Assembly: GCA_947623585.1 (NCBI GenBank)
Contig: CANQHA010000016.1
Span: 1 to 46,974 of the forward strand
Direction: 5' to 3'
DNA length: 46,974 bases
Source of the DNA: an uncultured Clostridia bacterium
GTDB lineage: Bacteria > Bacillota > Clostridia > Oscillospirales > Ruminococcaceae
The position numbers and the translations under genes are program-made. Under the pieces are notes generated by a model. The model ran no database searches. It saw nothing but the letters and a program-made list of their open reading frames with translations, and had not been told where the DNA came from. Shown piece after piece: positions 14,776 through 25,100 of the stretch (positions within the stretch are counted from its first letter, which is position 1; each line of letters begins with the position of its first letter).

Positions 14776-15618
14776 ATGAGGAAAACCTTGCTTGTTATGG
14801 GCGGCGACCGCAGAATGGAATACGCCGCCGAACGGCTCTCGGACTGCTTTGAGGTGTTTACCTACGGGTTCTCGCAAAGCCCGCCGATCTGGGAGCTGAA
14901 ACAGGCGGACGTTCTTGTTCTGCCTTATCTCTCGCTTTCGGGAGAATATTTGAATACACCGCTTCTCAGTCAAAAAATACCCGCGGTATCGGCGCTCGAC
15001 CTTTTGAAATTCGGAGGGACGGTGTTCGGCGGAGGGCTTGACGACGCCTTTTTGAGCTATTGCGCCGAACGCTGCGCTAAGGTCCACGACTTCTTCGACG
15101 ACGAGCTTCTTACCGCCGACAACGCCCGGCTTACCGCCGAGGGAGCCCTCGAAACGGTTCTGAGAGAGACCGATTTTTCCGTCGAGGGCGCAAAAGTCCT
15201 CATTTTGGGCTTCGGCAGGGTCGGAAAAGCCTGCGCCGCCGCCTTTTCTGCTCTCGGAGCAGAGGTGACCGTCTCGGCTCGCTCTTTATCTGCAAGAGAA
15301 AACGCCCGAAACACGGGCTACCGCGCCTGCGAATTTATCTCGCTCGGGGCGCTTAAACGCGCGGACGTGATCATCAATACCGTTCCCGAAAAGGTGCTTT
15401 TGCGAAAAGACCTCGAAAAAATCAAAAAGGACGCCTTTATCCTCGACCTTGCTTCAAAGCCGTTCGGCACGGATTTTGACGCCGCTAAAGACCTCGGCCT
15501 TAAAGCCGAGACAGCCCCCGGGCTTCCCGGAAAAACCGCCCCGAAAACCGCCGGCAGCTTTATTGCCGAGGCAATAATCAGACTGACGAAGGAGGACGCC
15601 CGAAATGACCTCAGCTAA
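14776..15618 (+). CDS. dpaA: Dipicolinate synthase subunit A
   Basis: A 280-residue dehydrogenase-like subunit of dipicolinate synthase (SpoVFA). With DpaB it converts dihydrodipicolinate from the lysine pathway into dipicolinic acid in the mother cell for loading into the spore core. The C-terminal half has a Rossmann fold: VLILGFGRVGKACAAAFSAL (about residues 145-165), VTVSARS and ADVIINTVP, then APGLPGKTAPKTAGSFIAEA near the end. Start ATG 14776 has a GGGAGA ribosome binding site; an upstream TTG at 14752 is less likely. It overlaps dpaB by 14 bp. Its presence marks an endospore former. Confidence 0.93.
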   Translation: MRKTLLVMGGDRRMEYAAERLSDCFEVFTYGFSQSPPIWELKQADVLVLPYLSLSGEYLNTPLLSQKIPAVSALDLLKFGGTVFGGGLDDAFLSYCAERCAKVHDFFDDELLTADNARLTAEGALETVLRETDFSVEGAKVLILGFGRVGKACAAAFSALGAEVTVSARSLSARENARNTGYRACEFISLGALKRADVIINTVPEKVLLRKDLEKIKKDAFILDLASKPFGTDFDAAKDLGLKAETAPGLPGKTAPKTAGSFIAEAIIRLTKEDARNDLS

Positions 15619-16189
15619 GATCGGATATGCCCTTACGGGGTCGTTTTGCACCTTTAAAGAGAGTTTTTCGGCGCTTGAAAAGCTGACGGCGCTCGGCTAT
15701 GACGTTACGCCGATAGCCTCTTTCAACGCATACTCGCTTTCGACAAGGTTCGGGACCGCAGATCAAAACCGCGAGGCGCTCGAAAAAATATGCGGAAAAA
15801 GGATAATCCACACCATTGAGGAAGCAGAGCCGATCGGCCCGAAAAAAATGTTCGATCTGCTCGTCGTCGCGCCCTGCACCTCAAACACCCTCGCAAAACT
15901 TGCAAGCGGCGTTAATGATACGCCGGTGACGATGGCCGTGAAAAGCCACCTGAGAAACTCGCGGCCGGTGCTTATCGCCGTTTCGACCAACGACGCGCTT
16001 TCGGCCGCCGCGAAAAACATCGGGGCGCTCGCGAACTATAAAAACTACTTTTTTGCGCCATATCGGCAGGACGACACCGAAAAAAAGCCCGCTTCGATGG
16101 TCGCGGACTTCTCGGCGCTGCCGATGGCCGTTGAAGCCGCGCTGCAAAACAGACAGCTTCAGCCGGTGATCCTCGGCGCAGTAAAGTGA
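15605..16189 (+). CDS. dpaB: Dipicolinate synthase subunit B (flavoprotein)
   Basis: A 194-residue flavoprotein subunit of dipicolinate synthase (SpoVFB), related to HFCD decarboxylases. YALTGSFCTFKESF at the N-terminus, LLVVAPCTSNTLAKLASGV in the middle and RPVLIAVSTNDAL after it are characteristic flavin-site motifs. It starts inside the end of dpaA with an AAGGAGG ribosome binding site and ends 22 bp before a family 1 repeat, which may form the transcript end. It works with DpaA to make spore dipicolinate. Confidence 0.93.
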   Translation: MTSAKIGYALTGSFCTFKESFSALEKLTALGYDVTPIASFNAYSLSTRFGTADQNREALEKICGKRIIHTIEEAEPIGPKKMFDLLVVAPCTSNTLAKLASGVNDTPVTMAVKSHLRNSRPVLIAVSTNDALSAAAKNIGALANYKNYFFAPYRQDDTEKKPASMVADFSALPMAVEAALQNRQLQPVILGAVK

Positions 16190-16211
16190 GGGGAGCAGGC
16201 GGCGCGAGGCC

Positions 16212-16432
16212 CGCCCCCGCCCCTCAAGGGGCGGGGGCGTTGCTATGTTATCTTCTCATCAAAAGTCCGCCGGGGGTGGGGTGGCTTAAAATAGCATGAA
16301 ATATTTTCCTCGGAGGAGGAAAATATTTCATACCTTTTTTCTTCTGCGCCATGCCCCTAAACGCTCCATGCGCACAAAGCCCCGCAGGGGCGCCACGCAT
16401 AGACGCGGGGCTTTGTCCAAGAGGACGAGCCC
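16212..16432 (+). repeat. Family 1 hairpin repeat, copy 3, with accessory module
   Basis: The central palindrome CGCCCCCGCCCCTC and complement (16212-16239) is followed by a 27-nt spacer shared with the copy at 28024. Then come GGGGGTGGGGTGGCTTAAAATAGC and a long terminal hairpin (AAATATTTTCCTC with GGAGGAAAATATTT) ending at about 16336. An extra module to 16432 (CTTCTGCGCCATGCCCCTAA, then CGCTCCATGCGCACAAAGCC and a GAGGACGAGC end) recurs inverted at 20088-20187 and partly at 25719-25786. Confidence 0.75.
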
Positions 16433-16440
16433 TTTTTATC

Positions 16441-17118
16441 TTACCCCGGAACCGCTTCGAGACGGTAGATGGGCAGGCCCATGTCGGTGAAGCGCTGCTC
16501 GTACTCGGTGACGATGTTGCCCTCAAAATCGCTCGCGTGAAGATCGAGGCTGACGTTTTTGAGAATGTAGCCGCTCTGAGAGAACTCGCAGAGAGAAAAC
16601 TCGAAAAATTCGCGGTTATCCGTCTTTTGGTGTATCTCGCCGCCGGGGGCGAGCAGCTTTTTGTAGACCTCCAAAAAACGGCGGTGGGTGAGTCTGTGCG
16701 AAGCGTAGGACTTCTTCGGGAACGGACAACTGAAATTGAGATATATCCGCGAGACGGAACCCTCGGGAATATAGCGCTCGAGATATTCGGCGTCGCACCG
16801 AACGAGCAGACAGTTTTTCAAATCGAGCGAAATAGCTTTCTCGGCGGCGTCAACTATCACGTTCGAGGACTTTTCGATTGCAAGTATGTTTATCTCGGGG
16901 AAGTTTTTGGCAAGAGTGCAGCAGAACTGACCCTTTCCCGCGCCAATTTCAAGGACGACGGGATTTTTGTTGCCGAACAGCTTCTCGAAATCAAGATACT
17001 CCTTTGTTTCGACCGCTCGCTGAAAATGCCGGTCGTCAACGTTCAGAACAAGCAGCCTTCCGTCCTCGCGGCAGGCGGCGACGCGCTCGTCAAGGCGCGC
17101 CTTTCTTCTCATTCTCAC
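16441..17118 (-). CDS. trmB: tRNA (guanine-N7-)-methyltransferase
   Basis: A 225-residue TrmB, which methylates G46 of tRNA using SAM. Motif I is VVLEIGAGKGQF, motif II contains ILAIEKSSNV, and LLVRCDAEYLERYIPEG precedes the family's IYLNFSxPxPK site. HRLTHRRFLEVYKKLL and EIHQKTDNREFFEFSL follow as expected, and the C-terminus TEYEQRFTDMGLPIYRLEA is typical. One oddity: the usual NFSDPWPK reads NFSCPFPK, replacing a widely conserved Asp by Cys. The start overlaps the galK stop by four bases, so the two are translated together, although their functions are unrelated. Confidence 0.9.
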   Translation of the reverse strand: MRMRRKARLDERVAACREDGRLLVLNVDDRHFQRAVETKEYLDFEKLFGNKNPVVLEIGAGKGQFCCTLAKNFPEINILAIEKSSNVIVDAAEKAISLDLKNCLLVRCDAEYLERYIPEGSVSRIYLNFSCPFPKKSYASHRLTHRRFLEVYKKLLAPGGEIHQKTDNREFFEFSLCEFSQSGYILKNVSLDLHASDFEGNIVTEYEQRFTDMGLPIYRLEAVPG

Positions 17119-18335
17119 AGCTCTACCTCTGCTCCGCCATAGGGCCTTATGCTTAAAACATGGCAGCTTCCTTCTCCGAAAATATTCTCTATCCCGGATA
17201 CGAAACGCCCGAGCTTTTGCTTCGGAACGAACGCCTGTACCGTGCCGGCAAAGCCTCCGCCGTGTACCCTTGCGGCGCCCTCTCCGCCGAGGAGGGATTT
17301 TGCCGCGTAGATCGCAAGCGAAACGCCCTGCTCGCCGGCATGAGCGCTTGAATAGACGTTTTGAAGATATTTGAAGGAGCTTTCGCCGGAAAGATTTATT
17401 ATTCTTAAGAACTCGGCGAAGTCGCCCCGCTTTATCGCCTCGGCGAGCGATTCGACCCGCTCGTTTTCATCAAAGAAGTGCAGCGCGCGCAGAATCGCCC
17501 TGTCGCCGACCTTTTCGCGGAGCGCGGCGATGTTTTTTTCAACGTCGGCGCGCTCAAGCTCTCTTAAGCAGGACTTGCCGAAATACTCGGCGACCGACTT
17601 CATCTCAAGCGGAATAGCTGCGTAATCGGGCGTGAGATCGGCGTGGCTGCCGCGAGTGTCGATTATGCAAAGGCTGTGACCGTGGGCGTCAAGATCGAGA
17701 GATATCGCCTCGATGACCGGAGAATCGGGGTCGGCAAAGTCGATGCCGGTGAAGCCGCCGACGGAGCTCGCCATTTGATCCATAAGCCCCGATGGCTTTC
17801 CGAAATAGACGTTCTCGGAATACTGCGCTATCTGCGCTATCTCGACCGCCGAGACCTCTCCGCCGTTATAAAGGCCGCTGAAAATCGTGCCTATCAAGAC
17901 CTCGAAAGCCGCCGACGACGACAGCCCCGAACCCTTTAAAACGTTCGAGCGGGTATATGCCCTGAAGCCGCCGGTCTTATATCCGCGTGCAGAAAGCCCC
18001 GCCGCAACGCCCCTTATCAGCGCGGCGGAGGTGTTTTTCTCGCTCTTAGCGACCGAAAGGTCGGAAAGAAGTATCCTGTCCTCGTCGTAGCCCTCGGATT
18101 TTACCGTTACGACGCCGTCTGAGGTCGGTTCTACCGCGGCGATAACGTCTAAATCTACCGCCGCCGCCATGACCTTGCCTCGGTTGTGGTCGGTGTGGTT
18201 GCCGCAGATCTCGGTTCGGCCCGGCGCGGAAAAATACCTTTTAGGCTCGCTGCCGAAATATTCGCGGAACATATCGGAAAGCTCGCGGTAACGCTTCTCC
18301 GAGCCGCTTAACTGAGAAAGTGTGACTTTTTGCAT
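17115..18335 (-). CDS. galK: Galactokinase
   Basis: A 406-residue GHMP-family galactokinase, which makes galactose 1-phosphate from galactose and ATP, the first Leloir step. The galactose-binding signature is APGRTEICGNHTDHNRGKV, the ATP loop is LKGSGLSSSAAFEVLIG, a catalytic Asp region is GLMDQMASSVGG, and the third motif is ARVHGGGFAGTVQ. A ribosome binding site (AGGAGG) lies nine bases before ATG. It fits with the beta-galactosidase-like GH2 at 22175, although galT and galE are not in this window. Palindromes at 18361-18392 may be regulatory. Confidence 0.95.
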   Translation of the reverse strand: MQKVTLSQLSGSEKRYRELSDMFREYFGSEPKRYFSAPGRTEICGNHTDHNRGKVMAAAVDLDVIAAVEPTSDGVVTVKSEGYDEDRILLSDLSVAKSEKNTSAALIRGVAAGLSARGYKTGGFRAYTRSNVLKGSGLSSSAAFEVLIGTIFSGLYNGGEVSAVEIAQIAQYSENVYFGKPSGLMDQMASSVGGFTGIDFADPDSPVIEAISLDLDAHGHSLCIIDTRGSHADLTPDYAAIPLEMKSVAEYFGKSCLRELERADVEKNIAALREKVGDRAILRALHFFDENERVESLAEAIKRGDFAEFLRIINLSGESSFKYLQNVYSSAHAGEQGVSLAIYAAKSLLGGEGAARVHGGGFAGTVQAFVPKQKLGRFVSGIENIFGEGSCHVLSIRPYGGAEVEL

Positions 18336-18360
18336 TTTTATCCTCCTATTCTTTTTCGGG

Positions 18361-18392
18361 ACCGGTCAAATATGACCTTTCGGTTTTGACCG
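18361..18392 (-). promoter_or_regulatory. Possible operator upstream of galK
   Basis: Two neighbouring inverted repeats built from the same half-site, GGTCAAATATGACC (18364-18377) and CGGTTTTGACCG (18381-18392), lie 29-57 bp upstream of the galK start. This is the arrangement of a repressor or activator site. No specific regulator is identifiable, and no strong sigma-A promoter was seen here. Confidence 0.35.
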
Positions 18393-18436
18393 TAAAAAAT
18401 TTTTTGAGACCTTTTGCGCGGGCTTTTATGAAACGC

Positions 18437-19946
<1,510 letters not shown>

Positions 19947-19951
19947 GCGGC

Positions 19952-19997
19952 AAAAAAGCCCCTGTGTGCGCATCGCGCATACGGGGGATTCTTTTTT
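19952..19997 (+). terminator. Rho-independent terminator of the ferredoxin gene
   Basis: A stem of CCCCTGTGTGCGC with GCGCATACGGGGG, flanked by A-run and T-run, starts six bases after the stop codon. Confidence 0.75.
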
Positions 19998-19998
19998 G

Positions 19999-20187
19999 GG
20001 GTTGGGGAGACAATATGACCCCGCCCCCGCCCCTCGAGGACAACATAAGCGGGTTTTGTAGCCAATCAAACTTCGCCGCCATACCGAATCGGCGGCTCGT
20101 CCTCTTGGGCAAAACCCGCGTCTGTTGCACAACGCCCCTGCGGGGCTTTGTGCGCATGGAGCGTTTGGGGGCATGGTGCAGGAAGAA
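19999..20187 (-). repeat. Truncated family 1 repeat and inverted accessory module
   Basis: 19999-20040 carries a partial motif (GGGGTTGGGGAGAC, then CCGCCCCCGCCCCTCGAGG). 20088-20187 is an inverted copy of the accessory module seen at 16341-16432: it begins GCTCGTCCTCTTGGGC and ends CATGGTGCAGGAAGAAAAAG. No gene is supported between 19947 and 20656. Confidence 0.6.
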
Positions 20188-20411
20188 AAAGGTATTCAAT
20201 CGCTCCCTCTTGCGAGGGAGTGATTTCATGCTATTTCAAGTCACCCCACCCCCAGCGAAAGTACAGCAGAAAGGTACATTTTGTAACGCCCCCGCCCCTT
20301 TTAAGGGGCGGGGGCTTCGATATATTTCCTGCCCGCAGGCAGTATGGTGGGGGTGGGGTGATGAGCGATAGCATCCATATTTTCCGGCAAAGGAAAATAT
20401 GGATACCTTTT
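20188..20411. repeat. Family 1 hairpin repeat, composite copy 4 (two arms)
   Basis: The left arm AAAGGTATTCA with CTCCCTC/GAGGGAG stem runs to TCAAGTCACCCCACCCCC. The central palindrome CGCCCCCGCCCCTT and complement is at 20287-20315. The right arm GGGGGTGGGGTGATGAGCG is followed by a stem CATATTTTCC/GGAAAATATG ending GGATACCTTTT. The left arm sequence nearly equals that of 14404; the right arm equals that of 25583-25720. Confidence 0.75.
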
Positions 20412-20546
20412 TGCGCGTCTTTTCGCTTCACTTTTCTGCGCGGACAGAAAAGTGAAGGAACCCTCCCCCTCGGGGAGGGACGAAAGGGTGGGGCGCTGAA
20501 CGACAGCATTCATCTTCCCCTCGCGCATGGGGAAGATGAATACCTT
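20412..20546 (+). repeat. Family 1 hairpin repeat, diverged copy 5
   Basis: A variant unit: a hairpin CTTCACTTTTCTG/CAGAAAAGTGAAG, the palindrome CCCTCCCCCTCGGGGAGGG, the motif GGGTGGGGCGCTGAACGAC, and a terminal stem ATTCATCTTCCCC with GGGGAAGATGAAT ending ACCTTA. It directly follows composite copy 4. Confidence 0.65.
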
Positions 20547-20595
20547 ATTTCTCACGAACTTCATATAAAATTCATAGGTTTTTTCTTTTTTTATA

Positions 20596-20624
20596 TTGCT
20601 ATTTTTCACCTTTTTTGGTACAAT
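20596..20624 (+). promoter_or_regulatory. Promoter of the VTC/DUF4956 genes
   Basis: TTGCTA (20596-20601), 17-bp spacer, TACAAT (20619-20624), 32 bp before the GTG start at 20657. Confidence 0.55.
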
Positions 20625-20656
20625 TATTATGTCAGTTTTTTGAAAGAGGTCAGGAC

Positions 20657-21427
20657 GTGGCAATTTTATCTTTTGAACGGTATGAAAAAAAGTATCTGAT
20701 AACCAAGGCTCAGGCGGAAAGGCTTATCGCCCGGTTCGTTGAGGAGCGGGGCATGGCGCTCGACAAATACTGCCGCGACGGAAAGGTTTACGGCATTTAT
20801 AACATCTATTTTGACGACGACGCCGATTCCGTCATAAGGGCTTCGCTTTCAAAGCCGAAATTCAAGGAAAAACTTCGGCTGAGGGCTTACTCTTTTCCGG
20901 TGAGCGGCGATGAGACCGTCTTTTTGGAGCTTAAACGCAAGGTGAACGGAATGGTCACAAAGCGGCGGGCGACGCTTCCCTATAACGCGGCGATGGATTT
21001 TGCGGCGAATGGAATAAGACCCTCGACCGAAAGCTATTCCTTGAACCGTATGCTCGACGAGATTGGCTATTTTGTTGGGAGAAAAAATCTTAAACCCAAG
21101 GTCTTTATCAGCTATGAGCGAATTGCTATGACCGACGTTTCGGACCCGACGCTGAGAATAACCTTTGACCGAAACATTCTCACCCGAAGATATGACGTCG
21201 ATCTCAAAAACGGCCCGGGCGGAGACCCTCTTCTTGACCCCGACGAGAGGGTCATGGAGATCAAGTTTATTCACGCTCCGCCGAAATGGCTCTGCGACAT
21301 TCTGACCGAAGAAAAAATTTTTATGAGCAGATTCTCGAAATACGGGAACGAATACTCGCGGCTTCGCGGAAGGGATTTTCTGCACCTTGACGACCGCCGC
21401 CGCATTGAAAGGAACCTTTTGAAATGA
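20657..21427 (+). CDS. VTC-domain polyphosphate polymerase-like protein
   Basis: A 256-residue protein with the VTC tunnel domain (as in yeast Vtc4, which makes polyphosphate from ATP). Charged strand motifs line the tunnel: FERYEKKYLI, FKEKLRLRAY, FLELKRKVNGM, SYERIAMTD, LRITFDRNI and VMEIKF. Start GTG 20657 is backed by AGAGG seven bases upstream; no other start has a site. It overlaps the next gene by four bases (ATGA). In many Clostridia VTC and DUF4956 genes occur as neighbours, often with CotH, which here lies 7 kb away. Activity as a polyphosphate polymerase is inferred from family membership. Confidence 0.85.
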   Translation: MAILSFERYEKKYLITKAQAERLIARFVEERGMALDKYCRDGKVYGIYNIYFDDDADSVIRASLSKPKFKEKLRLRAYSFPVSGDETVFLELKRKVNGMVTKRRATLPYNAAMDFAANGIRPSTESYSLNRMLDEIGYFVGRKNLKPKVFISYERIAMTDVSDPTLRITFDRNILTRRYDVDLKNGPGGDPLLDPDERVMEIKFIHAPPKWLCDILTEEKIFMSRFSKYGNEYSRLRGRDFLHLDDRRRIERNLLK

Positions 21428-22113
21428 AAGATTTTTTATTCCCCTCAATCGGAGGCGTGCAGCTTGACGCAAAGGGAGTTCTTACCTCGGTCGGGATCGC
21501 CCTTGCGCTCGGAGTGGTTTTGAGCCTCGTCTATCTCTTTACGAACAGAAAACGCGGCTATACCTCGGACTTCCCCGCGGCTATCGTTTTGCTCGCCCCG
21601 CTTATGTCGAGCGTTATCTTCCTCGTCAATTCAAGCGTCGCCGCGGCGGTGTCGTTGGGCGGCGCGCTCGCTTTGCTGAGAATAAGAAGCAACCCCCGCG
21701 ATACCATGGACATCACGAGCCTTCTTTTTGCAATAGTCATCGGAATCGGCTGCGGGACCGGATATTACGGAATATCTATCGTTATCACCGCGATACTCTG
21801 CGCCGTCATGGCTATCCTTGCCGTCACAAACTACGGAATTCCGAAGCAGTCGCTCTTTACTCTTAAAATAACCGTGCCGGAGGACCTTAACTTTGAGGGC
21901 GCTTTTGACGATATTTTGGAAAAATATACCGAGAGCTTCAACCTCTGCCAGATAAGGACTTCGGATTTCGGCTCTCTTTATGAGCTGAGATATCATATCA
22001 CTTTGGCGGGAAAAACCGACCGCAGAGAATTCATCGACGCGATAAGGACCAGAAACGGCAACCTCGACGTCGTTATCACCCTGCGCGAGAACGATTGCCT
22101 GCAAGGCAAATAA
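21424..22113 (+). CDS. DUF4956 membrane protein
   Basis: A 229-residue membrane protein with about four to five hydrophobic segments in the first 145 residues (for example GIALALGVVLSLVYLF, then LLAPLMSSVIFLV and ISIVITAILCAVMAILAV). A cytoplasmic-type alpha/beta C-terminal domain follows (LFTLKITVPEDLNFEG onward). ALALLRIRSNPRDTMDITSL is typical of DUF4956. Its function is unknown, but it is a common partner of VTC-domain proteins and may handle or anchor polyphosphate synthesis at the membrane (inference). It is translationally coupled to the VTC gene. Confidence 0.8.
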   Translation: MKDFLFPSIGGVQLDAKGVLTSVGIALALGVVLSLVYLFTNRKRGYTSDFPAAIVLLAPLMSSVIFLVNSSVAAAVSLGGALALLRIRSNPRDTMDITSLLFAIVIGIGCGTGYYGISIVITAILCAVMAILAVTNYGIPKQSLFTLKITVPEDLNFEGAFDDILEKYTESFNLCQIRTSDFGSLYELRYHITLAGKTDRREFIDAIRTRNGNLDVVITLRENDCLQGK

Positions 22114-22174
22114 AACGCGAAAACCGCGCTTTTGCGCTTTCGGAAAAATTTGAGACGGGAAAGGGGTCAATTTT

Positions 22175-25100
22175 ATGTATAAACTGTTTAACGACGGCTG
22201 GGAATATCAGCTTAAACCGGTCGGAGAAAAGCCATCGGAAAGCGGCTATGAAAAGGTAGATATTCCGCACGACCGACAGATATTTCACGCAAAGGACCTT
22301 TATTCGGACGGCGACGCCTTTTATCGCAAGCGCTTCGACGCGGGAAAGGTATCGGGAAAGGTATTTTTCTTAAGATTCGAGGGCGTTTATATGGACTCGG
22401 AGATATATCTTAACGGCGAGAAGATCTTTGAGTGGAAATACGGCTATACGCAGTTCGACTGCCCGCTTGAAAATATCCGCGACGGCGAAAACGAGATTGT
22501 CGTCAGAGTGAGATATCAGAACCCGAACACAAGATGGTACTCCGGCTCGGGGATATATCGCAGCGTTTGGCTCAGAGAGACCGGAAAAAACCGGCTTGCG
22601 GCGGACGCAAACTATGTCGTCAGCTATATCGAGGGCGAGACTTGGAAAACGGAAATTGATACCGAGGTGGAATGCGACTGCGCCGGAACAATCAGGCATA
22701 CCCTTTTTGACGCCGACGGAGAAGCGGTTTTAACCTCGAAAATGCCTTTCCCCGAGGGGACGAAAAAGGTCTCGCAGAGCTTTGAGATCGATTCCCCTAA
22801 CCTTTGGAGCGTGGACTCGCCCTATCTTTACTCGCTTCTTACCGAGCTTGTAGTCGGAAAAGAGGTAGTTGACAGCAGCTTTGAGCGGATAGGCTATAAA
22901 TACGTCAGATTCGACCCGAACAACGGATTTTTCCTCAACGGAAAAAATATCAAGCTGAACGGAGTCTGTATGCACCACGACCTCGGAGCGCTCGGCTCGG
23001 CGGTGAACAGGACCGCGACAAGGCGGCAGCTCGAAATTCTCAAAGAAATGGGCGTGAACGCGATAAGAACGTCGCACAACCCGCCCTCGGTCGAGATGAT
23101 GGACCTTTGCGACGAGATGGGCTTTTTGGTCGATTCGGAGATACTCGATATGTGGGAAAGCAAAAAGACCGACTTCGACTATGCGAGATTTTTTGCCGAT
23201 TGGCACGAAAAAGACGTCAGAAGCTGGATAAGACGCGACCGAAACAGGGCAAGCATAATTATGTGGAGCCTCGGAAACGAGATATCGGACACTAACTTCC
23301 CGAGAGGCGTTGAGATCACCGAGGAGCTTGCAAGGTGCGTGAGGATAGACGACTATAAATGCGCTCACCCCGTTACCGTCGGCTCGAACTATATGCGGTG
23401 GGAGGGCGCTCAGAAATGCGCCGAAAAGCTCGGCACGGTGGGATATAATTACTCCGAGGACATTTATGACGAGCACCACGCCGCTCACCCCTCGTGGATA
23501 ATCTACGGCTCGGAGACCGCTTCGACGATACACTCAAGAGGGGTATATCACTTCCCCGCGTCGGTCTCGGCGACGACATTTGACGACGAACAGTGCTCGT
23601 CGCTTTTGAACTGCGCGACCGGCTGGGGAGCGCCTAACCCCGAATATAACATCTTGGAGGACAAAAAGAGAAAATTCAGCCTTGGGCAGTTTGTTTGGAC
23701 CGGCTTCGACTATATCGGCGAGCCGACGCCTTATCGCACAAAAAACTCTTACTTCGGCCATGTCGATACCGCAGGATTCCCGAAGGATTCGTTCTATGCC
23801 TATAAGGCCGAGTGGAACAAAAACGCCGAGCCTTTCGTTCACCTTTTCCCCTATTGGGACTTTAACGAGGGACAGCTCGTCGATGTTTTCATCTTCTCAA
23901 ACTGCAAAAAGACCGAGCTTTTCGTCAACGGAAAGTCGCAGGGCGTTTATGTTTCGGGGAGCGAAAGCGGAAAGCTCTCGGGGCGGTGGAGAGTGCCTTA
24001 TCATCGCGGAGAGATAAAAGCGGTGGGATATGACGAGACGAACAAAAAGGTCTGCGAGCATACAAGGCGCAGCTTCTCGGACTCGGCGGAGATTATACTT
24101 AAGCCCGACAAGACCACGCTTTTTGCAAACGGCGAGGATATGATATTCGTCGAGGTATCGACCGCAGACAGGGACGGCAACCCGGTTGAAAACGCCCGCG
24201 ACAGGATAAACGTTTCGCTGAGCGGAGCGGGGCGGCTCGTCGGACTTGACAACGGCGACTCGACCGATTATGAGGAATATAAATCGACGTCAAGAAGGCT
24301 GTTCTCGGGAAAGCTGCTCGTTATGATAGCCGCGAAGACCGAGCCGGGAGATATCGAGCTTAAAGTTAAGGCTCCGAACCTGCCGGAGAAGCGCCTCAAG
24401 CTCAGGGCTATCGAGGCAAGAAAAATCGAGGGCGGCTCGTTTGATTATGAAATCGAAAGCGAGCCTTTGAAAAACGACGTCAGCGTAAGAAAAATCGAGC
24501 TTACGGTGCCGACGCAGATAATCACCCCCGAAGCGGGAGAAATTGAAGTCGGCGCAAAGATCCTCCCCGAAAACGCGGACTATAAGGACATCGGATTCAA
24601 AGCCGTAACGGACCTCGGGGTCGAGACGAACCTTTTGGAGATTGAAAAAACTCAGACCGGCGCAAGGCTTATCCCACGCGGCGACGGAGAATACAGACTG
24701 AGGGCGTTTTGCAAAAACGGCGGAAAGTATGAGGAGATACTCTCGGAAATCGAAATGAAAAACGAGGGCTTCGGACCCGCTTCATTCGACCCGTATGGGG
24801 AGATCCTTCACGCGTCTTTATGCTCGAACACAAAGGAATTCCTCGGAATCATGGAGGGCGGAGTGCTCGTTCACGCGGGGGATACCGTTAAATTCGACAG
24901 AGTGGATTTCGGAAAAATCGGCTCGGACACCGTTGAGATAGGCATTTATACCTATAACGAAAACGAGATACCCGTCGAGCTTTCGGACGGCTGCGGAAAC
25001 GTTATCTCAACGCTGAAATTCAAGGCGAAAAACGAGTGGAACACCTATAAATATAACACCTTTAAGCTGCCCGAAAAGCTGAAAGGCGTTAAGTCGATAG

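Noticed and set aside
14571-14852. Open frame of 93 codons before dpaA
   Set aside because: It starts in repeat copy 2 and overlaps the dpaA start in another frame; no recognisable protein.
16351-17142. Open frame (263 codons) on the plus strand over trmB
   Set aside because: Antisense to trmB and begins inside a repeat; no domain is recognisable.
20148-20699. Open frame of 183 codons upstream of the VTC gene
   Set aside because: It is a translation of the family 1 repeats and the adjacent promoter; the same peptide-like strings recur wherever the repeat occurs.
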